NCBI RefSeq assembly: GCF_900291985.1
Contig: NZ_LT985980.1
Location: 2,758,001-2,822,000 of the forward strand
Origin: Lysinibacillus timonensis
Lineage (GTDB): Bacteria > Bacillota > Bacilli > Bacillales_A > Planococcaceae
DNA length: 64,000 nt
Reading direction: 5' to 3'
Numbering within the stretch: position 1 is the stretch's first letter; each line of letters starts with the position of its first letter. This document shows positions 35,101 through 43,604 of this stretch, one piece after another. Below the pieces are notes generated by a model. It ran no database searches. It was not told the origin of the DNA and was given only the letters and a program-made list of their open reading frames with translations. The position numbers and the translations under genes were made by a program.

Positions 35101-37727
35101 CGGGTGTCGAAAATGGTAAGTTCTACAATGCAGATGTAACGATTACGTTTAATGAAGGAACTGCAACGCTAAACGGAACTGCATTTACTTCTGGAAGCAC
35201 AGTGCAAACGGATAGTAGTTATACTTTAGTAGTAACAGATGAAGCTGGAAATATCACAACACTTTCATTTACAATCGATAAGATTCCACCAAAAGTGTCT
35301 GGAGTAGAAGACGGTAGCTCCTACAATAAAGATGTAACAATCACTTTTGACGAAGGAACAGCAACATTAAACGAAAGCCCATTTGTTTCAGGAAGTATGG
35401 TGGGCATTGATAATATCTATACTTTAATTGTAACGGATGACGCAGGTAACCAAACAACAGCTACATTTACTATCGACAAAACCCCACCTCAAGTCACTGG
35501 AGTAGAAGATGGTAAGTCGTATAACACAGGCGTAACGATTTCCTCTAACGAAGGCACCGCTACACTGAATGGAAGTGTCTTCATCTTAGGTAGCACAGTA
35601 GATACGGAAGGCATTTATTCACTAATAGTAACGGATGCAGTCGGGAACACCACAACAGTTGGATTTACAATTGATCAAACAGCCCCGGTTGTTAAAGGTG
35701 TAGAAGATGCAAAGAATTATAACCAAGCGATTACCATCACATTTGACGAGGGTACTGCAACGCTAAACGGAACTGCATTTACTTCTGGAAGTACAGTGCA
35801 AGAAGAAGGAAGCTATGAGTTAGCAGTAACGGATGAAGCGGGAAATACAACAACAATCACATTCACCATCGATCAAATTCCCCCACAGATAACAGGAGTA
35901 GAACATAATAAGTACTACAATACAGCGGTAACGATTACATTCGACGAAGGCACCGCAACGCTAAATGGAACCGAATTTACTTCTGGAAGCACAGTAGAAG
36001 AAGACAGTATCTATACCTTATTAGTAACAGATGAAGCGGGAAATACAACAATAATCACATTCACCATCGATCAAATTCCCCCACAGATTACAGGAGTAGA
36101 ACTTAATAAGTACTACAATAAAGCAGTAACGATTACATTCGACGAAGGCACCGCAACACTAAATGGAAATGTATTTACTTCTGGTAGTACCGTACAAGAT
36201 GAGGGAAGCTATGAGTTAGTGGTAATGGATGAAGCAAGCAACACAACGACAGTTACTTTCACCATTGACAAAACACCACCGGTCGTAACGGGTGTAGTAG
36301 ATGATGAATTCTATAATACGGATGTAACTATCTCGTTTGACGAGGGTACTGCGACACTAAATGGAAATGCATTTACTTCTGGTATTACCGTGCAAGAAGA
36401 AGGAAGCTATGAGTTAGTGGTAACGGATGAAGCAGGCAATACAACAACAGTTACCTTCACGATTGATAAAACCCTTCCGGTCGTAACGGGTGTAGTAGAT
36501 GATGAATTCTATAATACGGATGTAACTATCTCGTTTGACGAAGGCATCGCAACGTTAAACGGAAGCGCATTTAACTCAGGAAGCACAGTGCAAGAAGAAG
36601 GAAGCTATGAGTTAGCAGTAACGGATGAAGCGGGCAATACAACAACGATTGCTTTCATCATTGATAAAACTCAGCCACAAGTAACAGGTGTTACAAATGG
36701 CGAATACTACAACACAGATGTAACGATCACTTACAACGAAGGCACCGCAACGCTAGACGGAGCACCATTTACCTCAGGAAGTACTGTAGATGCAAATGGT
36801 AGCCATACTTTAGTTGTCACAGACCTAGCCGGAAACCAAACAACTATTCAATTCACAATTGATACGATTAGCCCGTCCGTAGCATTTAATCCGAATGGAA
36901 GCAACGATGCAAAAGAAAAACATACAACCAAACTTTCCGTTTCAGATGATGGAAGTGGTGTCGCTACTACAAAATATCAATGGACGGCTACGAAAGATTT
37001 TCCGACAACTGGGGAATGGTTAGTAATGGCGGAAAGTAATGAAGTTTCCCATGAAAAGGTAAGGGGCTTGTATTACTTGCACATTTTGGCAGAAGACAAA
37101 TTAGGCAACCAAACCAAAATAACGAGTGAGCCTTTCCGTTTTAATTACTCACGTGATAGTGGAGGAAGTGGAGGTAATAGTAAACCTACGACGCCACCAA
37201 TTGAAGTACCTGGACCGGCTCCACAAAATATTGTAATCGATATTGTGAACGGAAAAGTGATCCTAAAGCCAAAAACATCCAACATTGGCCTAGTATTACA
37301 CCAAAGTGAACAGAAGGGCAATATTCTCTTCATTTGCTATGGTACTTCCAATCAATCAACTAATCAACTTCTTGAAATTCAAGCAAATAGTGATGTTAAG
37401 AGCGTCATAGTCATTTATGATGATCAGTTATACAGTTATTTACCTACGCAAATGGAGACACCTGCAACTAAAGAATGGAATATCACGTTTACCCAAGCAT
37501 TAGATGTCAATTCAATTAATGAAGAGAATGTATTTGTAACAGATCAACAAGGGAATAAAGTAGAGTTTGAGGTCCAAATTTCGGATGATGGCAAATCAAT
37601 CAAACTCATTCCGAAAAATGCATACAATCAAGGTGAAATGTATCTACTAAATGTATTGAAGGATGTAAGAGCAAAATCTGGCCAAAAATTAAACATGCCA
37701 GTTCGAATGATTTTTACAATTGAATAA
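32130..37727 (+). CDS. Giant secreted Ig-like repeat protein (1865 residues)
   Basis: Signal peptide at about residues 1-29. A DNRLRE-like N-terminal domain follows (about 30-225: VEFDLKDLEGKNIIKAYLST), then one cadherin-like domain (about 228-315: SATDPDADDTFSYEI). Three modules of PPTGSLxIN...GDGLKxVYMxLRD type alternate with the first Ig unit. Fourteen contiguous 66-residue Ig-like units run from about 657 to 1580. The C-terminus has a Gly/Pro linker and an SbsA-type Ig domain (WNITFTQALDVNSINEENVF). No SLH or LPXTG anchor is visible. It follows three collar genes at 35 bp, so it may form the shaft of a surface fibre; that is inference. Confidence 0.88.
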   Translation: MNGKRFLLMFAICCSFISSFLLLEVKVEAEEIRLEPSRIKAIEYGTEEGEPFNQYCNRDMSTNPYCDPHGRVDIALGYDEYLDYSGIGVVEFDLKDLEGKNIIKAYLSTYVTSAVFTRHTIHIKGISDDDSWRENDTEIPEDYFRELPLTGLEWNKINTFPVTDFIKAELAGDKKVSFVLDATDDLPDGDGYFNENIDIRGWGDTENPDRNLYLFIELASTPTDISLTNTEVEEKEPIGTTVGTLSATDPDADDTFSYEIMDGDTDAFAIVGDTLVTNAEFDYSVKDRYEVTIRVTDSTGNTFDKSFTIQVKQNVPPTGSLTINGGAEFTNSSNVTLDIVATDSNDNPIEMRLKDGTGDWGEWEPYINTKPWTFSDGDGLKTIELQLRDSKSMQPDTYSDSITLDTTPPTGSILINDGVLYTNNTNVILSLSTTDANDSLEMQLSNDGVDWNQWEPFNPSKTWTLVSGDGEKKVYMQLRDLAGNLSESYEDSIIIDTTPPTVIGVIEGNIYKEAVEIIFNDGTATLNGVSFVSGTTVTNDGNHKLIVTDMAGNTTTVNFSIDSTPPTGSLIINNGATHTKNAEVTLGISASDANGPIEMRFSDDGVTWSEWKPVSATENWNLSGGDGLKSVYMELKDRVGNITSDEIKGSITLDSTPPTIAGIADGATVNTNVTITFDEGTATLNEDEFTSGTTLEAEGTYTLEVTDAAGNITTITFTIDKTPPVVIGVENGRSYNSSVTITFNDGTATLNDSPFTSGTNVSDESIYKLVVTDAVGNTTTVEFTIDKTAPVVTGVHAGAYYNKAVTITFNEGTATLNDNPFTSGSTMEVDGDYTLEVSDAAGNTTTIDFTIDQTPPVVTGVENGKSYNTDVTISSNEGTAILNGNPFNLGNTVNVEDDYTLVVTDAVGNTTTVEFTIDKTAPVVTGVDAGAYYNEAVIITFDEGTAMLNGTAFTSGSTVEADDSYTLVVTDEARNQATVTFTIDTILPQITGVENGKFYNADVTITFNEGTATLNGTAFTSGSTVQTDSSYTLVVTDEAGNITTLSFTIDKIPPKVSGVEDGSSYNKDVTITFDEGTATLNESPFVSGSMVGIDNIYTLIVTDDAGNQTTATFTIDKTPPQVTGVEDGKSYNTGVTISSNEGTATLNGSVFILGSTVDTEGIYSLIVTDAVGNTTTVGFTIDQTAPVVKGVEDAKNYNQAITITFDEGTATLNGTAFTSGSTVQEEGSYELAVTDEAGNTTTITFTIDQIPPQITGVEHNKYYNTAVTITFDEGTATLNGTEFTSGSTVEEDSIYTLLVTDEAGNTTIITFTIDQIPPQITGVELNKYYNKAVTITFDEGTATLNGNVFTSGSTVQDEGSYELVVMDEASNTTTVTFTIDKTPPVVTGVVDDEFYNTDVTISFDEGTATLNGNAFTSGITVQEEGSYELVVTDEAGNTTTVTFTIDKTLPVVTGVVDDEFYNTDVTISFDEGIATLNGSAFNSGSTVQEEGSYELAVTDEAGNTTTIAFIIDKTQPQVTGVTNGEYYNTDVTITYNEGTATLDGAPFTSGSTVDANGSHTLVVTDLAGNQTTIQFTIDTISPSVAFNPNGSNDAKEKHTTKLSVSDDGSGVATTKYQWTATKDFPTTGEWLVMAESNEVSHEKVRGLYYLHILAEDKLGNQTKITSEPFRFNYSRDSGGSGGNSKPTTPPIEVPGPAPQNIVIDIVNGKVILKPKTSNIGLVLHQSEQKGNILFICYGTSNQSTNQLLEIQANSDVKSVIVIYDDQLYSYLPTQMETPATKEWNITFTQALDVNSINEENVFVTDQQGNKVEFEVQISDDGKSIKLIPKNAYNQGEMYLLNVLKDVRAKSGQKLNMPVRMIFTIE
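34098..36869 (+). repeat. Fourteen contiguous 198-bp coding repeats (66 residues each)
   Basis: Each unit runs from PPxVTGVxxGxxYN through VTITFDEGTATLNGxxFTSG to DEAGNTTTxxFTIDKT. Exactly 66 residues per unit, no insertions. A fifteenth, separated copy lies upstream in the gene (from about 33630). Units 10-14 are closest to one another, e.g. the pair beginning VTGVVDDEFYNTDV occurs twice in a row. Confidence 0.9.
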
Positions 37728-37735
37728 GTCAATAG

Positions 37736-37777
37736 AGAAAGGCATTCAGATGACACAAATCTGAGTGCCTTTCTTAT
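37736..37777 (+). terminator. Rho-independent terminator after the collar/Ig operon
   Basis: gagaaaggcattcagat pairs with atctgagtgcctttct, one mismatch, followed by tat. Strong stem, modest T tract. Confidence 0.75.
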
Positions 37778-37888
37778 GTCGAACTATGATATTGGGAGGA
37801 TACCGCAAGTTGGATATTCTTGGTAGAATTGATTTATGGAATTTTTATAATAAAAAATCGGGCATCGCTACATTAAAGGAGGTACAGT

Positions 37889-38383
37889 ATGAAACAACTT
37901 TATATAAAGCAAAAGGTATTCAGTCTTAGCGGTAAATTTACGGTCAAGGATGAGCAGGAGAATGATATCTATTATGTGGAAGGCAGCTTTATGCAAATTC
38001 CAAAGACTTTTACCATTATGAATATAGTAAGAGATGAAGTGGCGCATATTACGAAAAAAACGTTTAGCTTCTTGCCGAAATTTTTTGTTGAGGTCAACGG
38101 TCAAGAAGTATTAACAATTAAGAAGGAATTTTCCTTTTTCAAACCACGCTATACAATTGATGCAGCAGGGATAGAGGTGCATGGCGATTGGTGGGACATG
38201 GATTTCCAAGTGCTACAATATGGCCAAGTCATCGGTCAAGTGAACAAAGAGTGGTTCACTTGGGGAGATAGCTATAAAGTTCAAATCATCAATGAAGAGA
38301 TGGAAGCGGTCATCATTGCTCTTGTTGTCGCGATTGACTGTGTAAAAGCTGACCAAGATGGTACTGCCGCAGCAATCATGTAA
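37889..38383 (+). CDS. LURP-one-related / YxjI family protein
   Basis: A 164-residue protein with the tubby-like LURP-one fold: YIKQKVFSLSGKFTVKDEQ, YYVEGSFMQIPKTFTI, ITKKTFSFLPKFFV, IDAAGIEVHGDWWDMDFQV. RBS AAAGGAGG precedes ATG 37889. B. subtilis YxjI is the nearest named relative I know. The fold has been linked to membrane phospholipid binding in other kingdoms; the bacterial role is unknown. Monocistronic. Confidence 0.88.
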   Translation: MKQLYIKQKVFSLSGKFTVKDEQENDIYYVEGSFMQIPKTFTIMNIVRDEVAHITKKTFSFLPKFFVEVNGQEVLTIKKEFSFFKPRYTIDAAGIEVHGDWWDMDFQVLQYGQVIGQVNKEWFTWGDSYKVQIINEEMEAVIIALVVAIDCVKADQDGTAAAIM

Positions 38384-38569
38384 TTGCTGGGATAAGGGAA
38401 AGAACTGAATATGAAATGGAATGGGCAATACTAACAGTAAGTTTAGTGTTGCTTTTTTAAATATATTCCTAATAGAGAGAGCGTGTCCCGGAGTTCCAGC
38501 GCGATATCTGATAAATATAGGCTAACAAAGAAGAAGTATTGTAAATGAATTGAGCGGTTAAAAGGAATA

Positions 38570-38887
38570 TTGGATCACATATTAATAGAATTCGAGCGGA
38601 TAGCATGGGTGAATCAATCGCTAGCAAGCCGCGAAGATTTAATTGAGCAGATAAAGATGGGATTTGATTATATAGCAACACGTCTTGGTTGGAAATGTGA
38701 AAATAAAAATTACTACTTTGCTTGTATAAGGATGTACAAAAATAATTTTAGAGCAGATCTGGTTAATTTTTACAACTTGACATGGAGTCTCTGTGGGCAT
38801 GGCTATATCCATCAAAAACCTATCTTTATCCAGGGCTGCTTAGCCACCCGAGGCTACCATAACTCGCCACGCCAAGTAAAGTTATAA
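38570..38887 (+). CDS. Doubtful open frame, possible gene remnant
   Basis: A 105-codon frame with TTG start behind AAAAGGAA. The first 65 residues look protein-like (EFERIAWVNQSLASREDLIE, MGFDYIATRLGWKC), while the tail is less convincing. I recognise no family. It may be a decayed gene fragment beside the repeat array. Confidence 0.25.
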   Translation: MDHILIEFERIAWVNQSLASREDLIEQIKMGFDYIATRLGWKCENKNYYFACIRMYKNNFRADLVNFYNLTWSLCGHGYIHQKPIFIQGCLATRGYHNSPRQVKL

Positions 38888-38956
38888 TAATGCCGAGGGG
38901 AAATATTTTGAACCACTAAAACAGACGTTTTTGTATATTTTTAAAAATCATTTCTA

Positions 38957-39380
38957 CTTGAGAAGGGCTCTCAAGGACAAAACGTATGAGAAAGAGCGGA
39001 GAATTGTCCTCGAGAAGGGCTCTCAAGGACAAAACGCATGAAATAGAGCGGCGAATTGTCCTCGAGGAGGAGTCTCAAGGACAAAACGCATGAAATAGAG
39101 CGGCGAACTGTCCTCGAGGAGGGGGCTCGAGGACAAAATGCATGAGAGACAGCAGAGAACTGTCCTCGAGGAGGGGGCTCAAGGACAAAACGGATGAGAA
39201 AGAGCGGCGAACTGTCCTCGAGGAGGGGTCTCAAGGACAAAACGCATGAGAAATAGTAGAGAACTGTCCTCGAGAAGGGCTCTCAAGGACAAAACGGATG
39301 AAATAGAGCGGCGAATTGTCCTCGAGGAGGGCTCTCAAGGACAAAATGAATAAGAAATAGCAGAGAACTGTCCTCGAGAA
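38957..39380. repeat. 52-bp hairpin tandem repeat array, left part (about eight units)
   Basis: Units of 52-53 bp start at about 38957, 39009, 39061, 39113, 39165, 39217, 39270 and 39322. Each has a palindromic core, gtcctcgaga ... ctctcaaggac, that can fold into a hairpin, followed by a linker like aaaacgcatgaaatagag and cggcgaa. Linkers vary at a few sites only, so this is a tandem repeat and not CRISPR. The array continues at 40879 beyond an inserted IS. Confidence 0.85.
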
Positions 39381-39479
39381 GATAATGTCCGTATAATTGT
39401 GTAAAAAGAAAAAGAGTCTTTTTATTCTCTCTTTGATACAATGTTTTCAGCGACGATAAACATGAAAAGAGGAATAAAA

Positions 39480-40646
39480 ATGACTCAATTACATCTTAAC
39501 CTAGATATGGACTTATTAAAAGATTCGGTTTTAAATTCTGACCTGAACACAGTTGTTAAATCTGCTTTAGTACTAGTTTTAAATGAGTTTATGGAAAAGG
39601 AAAGAGACGAGTATTTACAGGCAGCGGCTTATGAACGATCCAACGAAAGAATCGACTATCGTAACGGCTACTACGAACGTGAGATTGTCATGAGTGTTGG
39701 AAAGTTAACATTAAAAGTCCCTAGAACTCGTAACGGTGAATTTTCTACTAGTGTATTTGAAAAATATGCTCGACACGATCAAGCATTAATCTTATCAATG
39801 ATAGAAATGGTTGTGAATGGTGTCTCTACGAGAAAAGTCACGCAAATTGTGGAACAACTTTGTGGAGAAACGGTATCGAAATCACTAGTATCTTCTTTGA
39901 CTCAAAAATTAGATCCGATTATTAACACCTGGGCTAACAGACCTTTAAATACTGTTTACTATCCTTATATTTTTCTAGATGCTATGTATATTAAAGTGCG
40001 TGAACATCACCAAGTTGTATCCAAGGCTGTCTATATTGCTACAGCTATTACAGAAGAGAATAAACGTGAAATTCTTGGTTTAAGTGTGGACCATGTGGAA
40101 AGTTATGAGAGCTGGAGTCGATTTCTCCAACACTTAAAATCCCGAGGAATTCAATCACCGAAGTTAGTTATATCTGATGCTCACCAAGGCTTACGAAAAG
40201 CTATTCAGCGTGAATTTATTGGAACTGTATGGCAAAGATGTAACGTTCATTTTAAACGTAATATTATTGAAAAGCTGCCGAAAAAGGATTCAGGAGATTT
40301 TCGTCTCATGATAAAACGAATTTTTGATGCAGTTACTCTTGAAGATATGCGTAATTTCAAAGACGAATTAATGGTTAAGTATGCAGAAGATCGGAAATTT
40401 GAAAAAGCACTTCAAGTTTTGGATGAAGGTTTCGAAGATACCATTCAATATATGAGTTTTCCGAAAGAAATACGTGTCAATATTAGAAGCACCAATTCTC
40501 TAGAACGTTTGAATCAAGAAGTGCGTAGAAGAGAGAACGTAATCCGTATCTTTCCTAACACCCAATCTGCCTTTAGATTAGTTGGTGCCGTATTAATGCA
40601 TTATCAAGATAACGATTATTCGAAAAGAAAAGGACTTTCTAAATAG
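39480..40646 (+). CDS. IS256 family transposase
   Basis: A 388-residue protein from ATG 39480 (AGAGGAA ahead). The mutator-type DDE set is present: FLDAMYIKV, VISDAHQGLRKAI (then WQRCNVHFKRN) and the Glu in NSLERLNQEVRRR. N-terminal DNA-binding region with YERSNERIDYRNGYYER and KVPRTRNG. Full length, no frameshift, so probably active. Confidence 0.93.
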   Translation: MTQLHLNLDMDLLKDSVLNSDLNTVVKSALVLVLNEFMEKERDEYLQAAAYERSNERIDYRNGYYEREIVMSVGKLTLKVPRTRNGEFSTSVFEKYARHDQALILSMIEMVVNGVSTRKVTQIVEQLCGETVSKSLVSSLTQKLDPIINTWANRPLNTVYYPYIFLDAMYIKVREHHQVVSKAVYIATAITEENKREILGLSVDHVESYESWSRFLQHLKSRGIQSPKLVISDAHQGLRKAIQREFIGTVWQRCNVHFKRNIIEKLPKKDSGDFRLMIKRIFDAVTLEDMRNFKDELMVKYAEDRKFEKALQVLDEGFEDTIQYMSFPKEIRVNIRSTNSLERLNQEVRRRENVIRIFPNTQSAFRLVGAVLMHYQDNDYSKRKGLSK

Positions 40647-40670
40647 TAGATTGGTTATATTTTCAACCTC

Positions 40671-40772
40671 AACTCCCACTTATGGAGTATCCCACATTCA
40701 GTAAAGGCTATCAAAGTGAAAAGAGCCTTTGACAGCCTTTACTGAATGTGGAGTGATTAGCCCATGGGAGTT
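40671..40772. repeat. Large nested hairpin downstream of the transposase, inside the IS
   Basis: Outer arms aactccca (40671-40678) with tgggagtt (40765-40772). Inner arms ccacattcagtaaaggct (40692-40709) with agcctttactgaatgtgg (40734-40751), 18 bp perfect, enclosing atcaaag and ctttga. It may stop transcription into or out of the element. Confidence 0.75.
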
Positions 40773-40878
40773 AAGGCTGAAAAATGGAATGAGGGTCAAT
40801 TCATATGCCCCAAATTAACTACTAAACAATAGTTGAAAACATTCGTATTGAATTTTACACAATAATTAGGACTTGACT

Positions 40879-40968
40879 CTCGAGAAGGGCTCTCAAGGAC
40901 AAAATGAATAAGAAATAGCAGAGAACTGTCCTCGAGAAGGAGTCTCAAGGACAAACCGGATGAACTGT
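40879..40968. repeat. 52-bp hairpin tandem repeat array, right part
   Basis: Two more units (40879-40930 and a shorter one from 40931). Unit 40879 matches the last left unit (aaaatgaataagaaatagcagagaact), so the IS split a continuous array. A gtcccagcctc at 40987-40997 resembles the right end of the IS remnant at 13761. Confidence 0.8.
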
Positions 40969-41008
40969 TCTATTCCACTTCTGTCCCAGCCTCGAATACT
41001 CTATATAC

Positions 41009-42436
41009 TTACCAAAGCCCGAGCACTTTCCACCATAGACCGCCAATACCTAGCCAAATGACGATGTGAACGATCGAGAGAATAAAGCCAACTCCCCACC
41101 ATTTGTCTTGTGTGACATAGCCTGTACCGAAGAAAACAGGGGCTGGTCCGCTACCGTAATTCGTTAAACAGCCGAATAAGTTACTGAAAAATGCAAGTAC
41201 GAGAGCTGAAACCATCGGCGGTGCACCTGCTACGACCAGAACGGAAAGGAATGCGCCGTACATCGCACTTACATGAGCTGTGTTACTTGCGAAAAAGTAA
41301 TGTGAATAGAAATAAATAATCACAATGACCACTAACGCAATCAGCCAAGGCGTTCCCCCAATGATCCCTTGTACTTTATCGCCAAACCATGGAATCATGC
41401 CTGTACTATTCAGGAACATTGCCATCATTACTAAAACTGAAAACCAAACAAGTGTGTCCCATGCTCCTTGTTCTTGCTTAATATCAGACCATGATAACAC
41501 GCCTGTAAGTAGCAATGCAGTTAAGCCAATGAATGCTGTTGTCGTTGCATCAAGTCCAAAGTTAGAACCGAATATCCATAAAACAAGTAGCAGAACAAAA
41601 ATCCCAATCATAAAAAATTCTTCTCTTTTTAAAGGTCCCATTGAATCGAGTTTCTTTTGCGCCTCTTCTGTTGCAGAAGGGGTTTCCTTGATTTCAGGTG
41701 GATAGATTTTGTAAATGATATACGGCACAACAATTAAACTAATTAAACCTGGAACAATCGCTGCTACAGCCCAACCAACCCAAGTAATCGGGGTGCCCGT
41801 AATATCTTCTGCTAACTTTGAAGCTAAAGGGTTTGCCGCCATGGCCGTTAAGAACATGGCAGACGTAATCATATTCGCTTGGAATGAAGCGGTCGTTAAA
41901 AATGCGCCAATTTTTCTTTCTGTTCCATCGCCAGATCTAGAACCATATGTTTCAGACAAAGATCGAATAATCGGTAATAAAATCCCGCCAGCACGTGCCG
42001 TATTCGATGGCATGGCAGGAGAAAGGATTAAATCACTTGCAATCAGTGAATAGGATAACCCTAAAGTCTTTTTCCCAAATAGCCGAACGAATAAATAAGC
42101 TACTCGTGTACCAAGGCCTGTTTTAATGAACCCTCTAGAAATAAAAAACGCAATTACAATTAACCAAATCGTCGAGTTTTGAAACCCACTAAGAGCTTCC
42201 CCGAGCGTTAATGTTTTGGTCACGATGATGGCCGTTAAAGCTAAAATTGCCATACTACCCATTGGGATTGGTTTAACAATTAGCCCAATGATGGTTGCCA
42301 CAAAGATAGCAAATAAATGCCATGCTTGTGCGCTCAAATCTTCTGGATGAGGAATGAACCATATAATGACACCAATGAGGACAACCACTAATAAAGGGAT
42401 ATACTTTACTTCCGTTTTTTCCTTCTGCTGATTCAT
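41009..42436 (-). CDS. DASS family di/tricarboxylate transporter
   Basis: A 475-residue membrane protein of the divalent anion:sodium symporter family (SLC13/CitT/YflS group). Both SNT substrate and sodium motifs are present: SPAMPSNTARAGGILLP and FFASNTAHVSAMYGAF. Substrates in the family are malate, 2-oxoglutarate, succinate and citrate. Monocistronic, minus strand; the repeat array lies beyond its 3' end. Confidence 0.9.
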   Translation of the reverse strand: MNQQKEKTEVKYIPLLVVVLIGVIIWFIPHPEDLSAQAWHLFAIFVATIIGLIVKPIPMGSMAILALTAIIVTKTLTLGEALSGFQNSTIWLIVIAFFISRGFIKTGLGTRVAYLFVRLFGKKTLGLSYSLIASDLILSPAMPSNTARAGGILLPIIRSLSETYGSRSGDGTERKIGAFLTTASFQANMITSAMFLTAMAANPLASKLAEDITGTPITWVGWAVAAIVPGLISLIVVPYIIYKIYPPEIKETPSATEEAQKKLDSMGPLKREEFFMIGIFVLLLVLWIFGSNFGLDATTTAFIGLTALLLTGVLSWSDIKQEQGAWDTLVWFSVLVMMAMFLNSTGMIPWFGDKVQGIIGGTPWLIALVVIVIIYFYSHYFFASNTAHVSAMYGAFLSVLVVAGAPPMVSALVLAFFSNLFGCLTNYGSGPAPVFFGTGYVTQDKWWGVGFILSIVHIVIWLGIGGLWWKVLGLW

Positions 42437-42607
42437 TTTCAGGAGACTCCTCTCACAACGAATTATGTATTTCTTACATTAAACTTTCTAACATAACAAT
42501 AACAAAAATATTATATTAAAATAATTAAAACACAAGAGCTAGAGAGCTTATATTTATATTGTAATACTAAAAATCTAGATAAGTATGAACTTTTAGTGAA
42601 ATAAATA

Positions 42608-42647
42608 TGCACCCTAACAATCAGATTTCGCTAATCATTAGGGTGCA
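42608..42647 (-). terminator. Likely terminator after ytbE
   Basis: Perfect 10-bp stem tgcaccctaa (42608-42617) with ttagggtgca (42638-42647); minus-strand exit tatttattt is T-rich. Confidence 0.6.
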
Positions 42648-42701
42648 ATCCATAATATTAATATAAAGTTTTTGTTATTCCTTTATGTTGTGAAAAGGAT
42701 A

Positions 42702-43544
42702 TTAAAAATCAAAGTTGTCTGGATCTGGTCCAACACGAAGATTTTGATTTAGCTCGTTAATTTGCTGCATTTCTTCAGTTGTTAACTCAAAGTCAAAAAC
42801 ATCTGAGTTCTCAACAATTCGATGTTCTTTCGTTGACTTTGGAATCGTTACAACACCATTTTGTAAATCCCATCGAATGATGACTTGGGCAACCGTCTTG
42901 TTATGCTTATTAGCAATTTCTTGTAAAACAGGATTATCTAATAATTGACCTTGCATTAAAGGTGACCAAGCTTCTAGCTGAATGTCGTGTTCTTGACAAA
43001 AGCCTTGTAATTCCTTCTGTGTTAAACGAGGATGGTATTCCACTTGGTTGATCATTGGTTTAATCTCTGCATCTTTCATTAAATCTTCTAGATGGTGGAT
43101 TTGGAAGTTACTAACACCAATCGCTTTTACTTTTCCTTCTTTATAAAGCGTTTCTAATGCGCGCCAAGCATCTCTATATTTTCCTTCTACTGGCCAATGA
43201 ATGAGATATAAATCTAAATAGTCAAGACCGAGTTTCTTTAGACTAGTCTCATAAGCTGCAAGTGTCGATTCGTAACCAAGGTCAGAATTCCAAACCTTTG
43301 ATGTAACAAATAAATCTTCTCTTGAGATATTCGCTTCTTGTATTCCTTCACGGATTGCTTGTCCGACGCCTTCTTCATTTGCATAAATGGCTGCTGTATC
43401 AATGCTACGGTATCCGTGTTTAATGGCAAATTTAACAGCATTCACTAATTCGGGACCTTCTTCGACTTTAAATACCCCAATACCAAACCATGGCATTTTC
43501 ACACCATTATGCAATGTCGTTCTATCTTGTATGTTTTTCACCAT
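42702..43544 (-). CDS. ytbE: Aldo/keto reductase (YtbE/YvgN type)
   Basis: A 280-residue aldo-keto reductase. The catalytic tetrad is visible: Asp and Tyr in SIDTAAIYANEEGVG, Lys in VTSKVWNSDLG, His in LYLIHWPVEGKY. The NADPH end has TIPKSTKEHRIVEN. Family members reduce aldehydes, glyoxal and methylglyoxal. The gene lies 60 bp downstream of the ytbD-type exporter and opposite a ytcD-type regulator, the same set as ytcD-ytbD-ytbE of B. subtilis, which supports the symbol. Confidence 0.9.
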   Translation of the reverse strand: MVKNIQDRTTLHNGVKMPWFGIGVFKVEEGPELVNAVKFAIKHGYRSIDTAAIYANEEGVGQAIREGIQEANISREDLFVTSKVWNSDLGYESTLAAYETSLKKLGLDYLDLYLIHWPVEGKYRDAWRALETLYKEGKVKAIGVSNFQIHHLEDLMKDAEIKPMINQVEYHPRLTQKELQGFCQEHDIQLEAWSPLMQGQLLDNPVLQEIANKHNKTVAQVIIRWDLQNGVVTIPKSTKEHRIVENSDVFDFELTTEEMQQINELNQNLRVGPDPDNFDF

Positions 43545-43604
43545 AAAAAAACCTCCAATTTTTAATCAATATAGTGTTCGTTTGTAGTTACCTAAACTTT
43601 GGTA

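Larger units (their letters stand above)
39381..40878 (+). mobile_element. IS256-family insertion sequence (1498 bp) inside the repeat array
   Basis: Ends align without gaps over 26 bases: left gataatgtcc ... ttgtgtaaaa (39381-39406), right complement agtcaagtcc ... ttgtgtaaaa (40878-40853); 18 of 26 match. The eight bases ctcgagaa occur directly outside both ends (39373-39380 and 40879-40886), the size of an IS256 target duplication. Because the array itself contains ctcgagaa often, the duplication is suggestive and not proof. The element has one intact transposase gene. Confidence 0.85.

Noticed and set aside
38971-39240. Minus-strand 89-residue frame with repeated RPLLEDSSPLFLIRF-like segments
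   Set aside because: It is only the translation of the 52-bp DNA repeat; no ribosome site or family.
38957-39380. CRISPR-like pattern: palindromic 25-base cores alternating with 27-base linkers
   Set aside because: The linkers are nearly identical from unit to unit and there are no cas genes, so it is a simple tandem repeat.
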